7,840 nucleotides of DNA from Blastocatellia bacterium (GTDB taxonomy: Bacteria; Acidobacteriota; Blastocatellia; Chloracidobacteriales; JADJPF01), in assembly GCA_016789295.1 (NCBI GenBank), contig JAEUQL010000076.1, positions 3,435 through 11,274 on the forward strand, written 5' to 3'. Both the position numbers and the translations under genes were made by a program. Below are positions 4,843 to 7,840 of this stretch, one piece after another. Position 1 is the stretch's first letter; each line of letters opens with the position of its first letter. The notes beneath the pieces were generated by a model, which was not told the DNA's origin, did not search any database, and was given only the letters and a program-made list of their open reading frames with translations.

Positions 4843-7840
4843 TCTCATTCAGCTTGTAGCTCTTGAGCATTAGCTTCAGCTCTGCTGCAAACTGACTGTC
4901 ATATGACTCTATCTTCTCAACCTGTCGGTTTGCTTCATCTACATCACCTATCATTACAGACTCTTTGAGAGAAGTTAATATCTCTGTTGGAATGTTGGAT
5001 TGCTGTACAAGCTCAGCTAGCCTACTCTTCTTCTCAAACTTCTCTACTTCGTCTATCTTTTCATAGACATAACGAACTCCAAGGTGCTCTTCCATCTTTT
5101 TGAATATTGTCTCTTCATGATAAGGCTTTGGTACGTAATCATCACATCCAGCAGAAGCCATACTGTCTCGGTCGTGATGAAATATGCTTGCAGTCAAAGC
5201 AATTATGCAGACTCTAGGACCTCTATTTTTGTAGTTTGCTAACATATCTTTATATTCTGGTATTGCTTTTCCATCTTCAAAACTGCGTATGATTCTAGTA
5301 GCGGTTATCCCGTCTATTTCTGGCATACGAACATCCATCCAGATCAGGTCTGGGTGCCACTTTGCCCATATCTCTACAGCTTCCCTACCATTTACTGCTT
5401 CAGAAACAGTGAACCCCACAGACGAGAGCATGCTTACAAGAATCTTTCTATTCTCTATTATGTCGTCTGCAACCAAGATCCTGAATTCTTTCTGCCTCGA
5501 CACCAGACCAACAACTTTTGGCTTCTTGACTTGTTCATCTATACTCTCAGCTTGTGGTAGGTTTATGTCAAAGCTGAAAAGAGTTCCTTCTCCAAGACGG
5601 CTTTTAACTCGTATGTCACCACCCATCAAATTTACAAAATTCTGACTAATAACCAAGCCTAATCCTGTACCTTCTTTTGCTCTTTGCCCGCTAGAAGTTT
5701 GTACAAATGCTTCAAAAAGCTTACCTATTTCGTCTTCGGCTATACCGTAGCCTGTGTCTTCTATCTCAAACTTTGCTTGTCCAGTCTGCCAGTCTACTTT
5801 CAACACTATGCCACCACGTTCTGTAAATTTGATTGCATTGCCCAAAAGATTTATCAGTATCTGGCGTAGTTTGCCCTCATCACCCAACACATATCTTGGT
5901 AAGTTTGACGATATTTCAAAACAGAGTTTTAGCCCCTTTTCATCAGCTCTGTAAGCAAATATCTCTTCAACCCAGTTCAATAGGCGATGAATATCAAATG
6001 GCTGCTGGTTCAGTGTCAACTGTCCAGCTTCTATCTTTGATACAGAAAGAACATCGTTTATCAATGAGAGCAGGTGCTCACCACTACGATTGATTATCGA
6101 AAGGTAGGCTTGGTCATCAGCAGTTCTGTCTGGAGCACGTTCCATCAACTGCACAAATCCCAAAACAGCATTGAGTGGTGTTCTAAGCTCGTGACTCATA
6201 CTGGCTAGAAAGATGCTCTTTGCACGGCTTGCTTCTATAGCCCTCTTTTCTGATTCTATAGATAACTCCTTTGCATAGCGAGCTTCTCTTTCAGAAACTC
6301 TCAACTGGTTTAATGCAGTCTCAAGCTCCATTGTTCGTGCACTAACTTTTGCTTCAAGCAGGCGATTTCGTTGAGCCAGTGAACGTAACCTCAGCTTTAT
6401 TCTCAGATAGACTATTCCTGTAATAGCACTTACGTAGATAAAGTATGCCCACCAAGTCGCCCATGGAGGTGGCTTAATTGTAAATTCTACTGAATAAGGA
6501 CCTGATAGGTTTCCAGCATAGTCTTTTCCCCAAACCTTGAAAATATAGTCTCCCGCCTGAAGTCCTGCGAATTCCCGCTTTGAGTCAGAAGACCATTCTG
6601 TTGGGTCATTTTCAAAACCCACTAGCTGGGTCTGGTAGAGAGTTCCAGACTCTCGGTAGTAACTTATCAGTGCATAGTCAAAGCTTATTCTGTTCTGATC
6701 ATATGACAAAGCTATTGGCTCTTGAAAATTTACAGAACTATTATTAACCGTCATCTTCTCTACATAGAGAGGTTTAGGGGTTTTATCGATAACTAGCCTG
6801 TCTGGACTAAATAGAGCAGCTCCACCAACAGTTCCAGCCCATATTCTACCTTTGAAATCCACAAAGCCCGCTCCTGTGGACTCATTACTTGGTAGACCGT
6901 CTTCATTGGTAAATGTATAAACATCAAACTCTGTCGAGGGGTTTTCATTTAGACAGACTATGCCCTTGTTGGTAAAAAGGTATACTTTTAAGTCTTTCCC
7001 TTGTACTATCTTGTGTATTGCACTGTCCGGCAATTTAACTGCAAGTATCTGCCACTTTGGAAATTTGACATTCAAGTCCAATATCGCCACTCCACCAAGA
7101 GTTCCAGCCCATAACTGACGCTTTCCATTTTGGAAACGAACTTCTGTAAGACATTCAACAGAATTATTTGGTAGTCCAGCAGAAGTATTGAAAACAGTCC
7201 ATCGACCATTTTCAAGTTTCCATAAACCACTTTCTGTACCAACCCATACTGCTCTGCTATTACTCGTAGTTGTCTCAACTAATGAATATACTGCTAACTT
7301 TGGCAATCCTAAAACTGTATCAAATGGCCGCCCTTTTCTACTGCTGCTGTGTGCAAGCCCTTCCCTGGTGCCAATCCACAAAATGTTGCCTCCATTACTG
7401 TTAGCCGTCTCTAAAAGACTCAGAATATTATTGCTAGGTAATCCAGAACTTGTGTCGTATGTCGTCCACTTCTCGTCTTTTAATCTGCCAAGCCCACCGT
7501 CTGTACCAACCCATAACACATAATTATTATTATCAGAAGCAGATTTTAAGAGAGCTGTAACTGAATTGTTAGGAAGACCAGAGCTGGTATCAAGCAGTCT
7601 CCACTGACCGTTACTGAGTGAAGCAAGGCCAGTCATAGTTCCAAACCAGTATTTATAACCTGTCTTCTCTTGTGTCTCCAAAAGAGCAGTAACAACCCTG
7701 TTTGGTAGGTTGTTCTTTACATCAAAAGCAGTCCAACGCCCTTTCTCCCACCTTACAAGCCCACTGCTACGAGTTCCTATCCATATGGTTGGTGTGCCAT
7801 CCCAAGAAAGAGTCGAAAACAGACTTTGAATAGAGTTTGA
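4820..7840 (-). CDS. Hybrid sensor histidine kinase with beta-propeller and Y_Y_Y sensor (N-terminus outside window)
   Basis: The frame is open to the right edge, giving 1006 in-window residues; a TTG at 7681 could be mistaken for a start but lies inside a propeller blade. Counting from the edge: residues 1-348 are at least eight Reg_prop blades (WIGT/WVGT/WAGT and GLPNN repeats, period about 45); 355-458 a Y_Y_Y domain; 460-482 the membrane span (ATWWAYFIYVSAITGIVYL); 483-540 a coiled coil. HisKA follows with H550 in MSHELRTPLN, then HATPase_c at about 655-763 (N-box NLLGNAIKFT, DTGYGI, GTGLGL). A receiver domain covers about 785-920 (D836 in WMDVRMPE, Thr in ALTAS, Lys in PKPY). The last ~80 residues are helical, without an HPt-type histidine motif. 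The periplasmic propeller should sense a ligand, perhaps a glycan as in related Bacteroidota proteins, and signal to the cytoplasm. No output regulator is adjacent. Confidence 0.95.
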   Translation of the reverse strand, partial: SNSIQSLFSTLSWDGTPTIWIGTRSSGLVRWEKGRWTAFDVKNNLPNRVVTALLETQEKTGYKYWFGTMTGLASLSNGQWRLLDTSSGLPNNSVTALLKSASDNNNYVLWVGTDGGLGRLKDEKWTTYDTSSGLPSNNILSLLETANSNGGNILWIGTREGLAHSSSRKGRPFDTVLGLPKLAVYSLVETTTSNSRAVWVGTESGLWKLENGRWTVFNTSAGLPNNSVECLTEVRFQNGKRQLWAGTLGGVAILDLNVKFPKWQILAVKLPDSAIHKIVQGKDLKVYLFTNKGIVCLNENPSTEFDVYTFTNEDGLPSNESTGAGFVDFKGRIWAGTVGGAALFSPDRLVIDKTPKPLYVEKMTVNNSSVNFQEPIALSYDQNRISFDYALISYYRESGTLYQTQLVGFENDPTEWSSDSKREFAGLQAGDYIFKVWGKDYAGNLSGPYSVEFTIKPPPWATWWAYFIYVSAITGIVYLRIKLRLRSLAQRNRLLEAKVSARTMELETALNQLRVSEREARYAKELSIESEKRAIEASRAKSIFLASMSHELRTPLNAVLGFVQLMERAPDRTADDQAYLSIINRSGEHLLSLINDVLSVSKIEAGQLTLNQQPFDIHRLLNWVEEIFAYRADEKGLKLCFEISSNLPRYVLGDEGKLRQILINLLGNAIKFTERGGIVLKVDWQTGQAKFEIEDTGYGIAEDEIGKLFEAFVQTSSGQRAKEGTGLGLVISQNFVNLMGGDIRVKSRLGEGTLFSFDINLPQAESIDEQVKKPKVVGLVSRQKEFRILVADDIIENRKILVSMLSSVGFTVSEAVNGREAVEIWAKWHPDLIWMDVRMPEIDGITATRIIRSFEDGKAIPEYKDMLANYKNRGPRVCIIALTASIFHHDRDSMASAGCDDYVPKPYHEETIFKKMEEHLGVRYVYEKIDEVEKFEKKSRLAELVQQSNIPTEILTSLKESVMIGDVDEANRQVEKIESYDSQFAAELKLMLKSYKLNEIIALAGK
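6797..7840 (-). repeat. Array of Reg_prop beta-propeller blades
   Basis: Eight consecutive blades of about 45 codons (about 135 bases) are visible; seven carry a W-x-G-T motif and one has the degenerate VYLFTNKG. Blade-to-blade spacing is 44-47 residues. Two stretches are still nearly identical in DNA: 24 bases at 6820-6843 and 7090-7113 differ at one position, and 16 bases at 7233-7248 and 7500-7515 are identical. The array continues beyond the window; related proteins carry about 14 blades in two propellers. Confidence 0.85.

Noticed and set aside
5289..6093. Several plus-strand open frames opposite the kinase gene.
   Set aside because: They are shadows of a well-supported coding region and show no domain or ribosome site.
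7679..7681. TTG as start codon of the hybrid kinase.
   Set aside because: The frame stays open to the window edge and upstream codons encode a further propeller blade with a WIGT motif, so the gene begins outside the window.

Overview
The window looks like a piece of a chromosome from a low-to-moderate GC bacterium that uses Shine-Dalgarno sites (clear GGAGGG and AGGAG boxes precede several genes). An ECF sigma factor with small membrane proteins, together with a large Reg_prop/Y_Y_Y hybrid histidine kinase, would fit an acidobacterium or a similar environmental phylum. The strong Shine-Dalgarno sites argue against Bacteroidota, where such kinases are also common. This placement is an inference with low confidence; there is no rRNA or other marker here.

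Layout. (1) Bases 2-703, + strand: the C-terminal part of an SPFH/band-7 protein whose start lies outside the window. (2) A hairpin at 727-756 lies between this gene and a convergent minus-strand operon. (3) Bases 1756-754, minus strand: a three-gene operon of an ECF-type sigma factor, a 44-residue single-span membrane protein and a 101-residue two-span membrane protein. The 44-residue gene is short and easily missed. No classical zinc-containing anti-sigma gene is present. (4) A 164-base divergent intergenic region leads into hxpB (yniC-type HAD sugar-phosphate phosphatase) at 1921-2577. (5) Bases about 2595-3290: a decayed IS200/IS605-family element. It keeps only the frameshifted 3' end of tnpA (minus strand) and the 3' end of tnpB (plus strand), back to back, as if one internal deletion had removed both 5' ends. 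Its structured left region, a possible omega-RNA scaffold and a well-formed right-end hairpin are still visible. (6) Bases 3304-4101 and 4108-4842: an alpha/beta hydrolase followed 6 bases later by a protein of unknown function with a four-cysteine zinc-ribbon-like N-terminus and two membrane spans. (7) Bases 7840-4820, minus strand: a large hybrid sensor kinase running off the right edge, with at least eight beta-propeller blades, a Y_Y_Y domain, one membrane span, HisKA, HATPase_c and a receiver domain. Its 3' end overlaps the 3' end of the preceding gene by 23 bases.

How the genes may work together. Two independent signalling modules are present: the sigma-factor operon, probably envelope-linked through its small membrane proteins, and the one-protein phosphorelay kinase. 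The metabolic genes (HxpB and the hydrolase) are housekeeping or accessory enzymes with no visible link to either. The insertion remnant has reshaped the space between hxpB and the hydrolase and now ends 13 bases before the hydrolase start codon.

I found no CRISPR array, tRNA, rRNA or recognisable defence operon. The least explained items are the sigma-factor operon with its two small membrane proteins, the structured remnants of the transposon, and the zinc-ribbon membrane protein.
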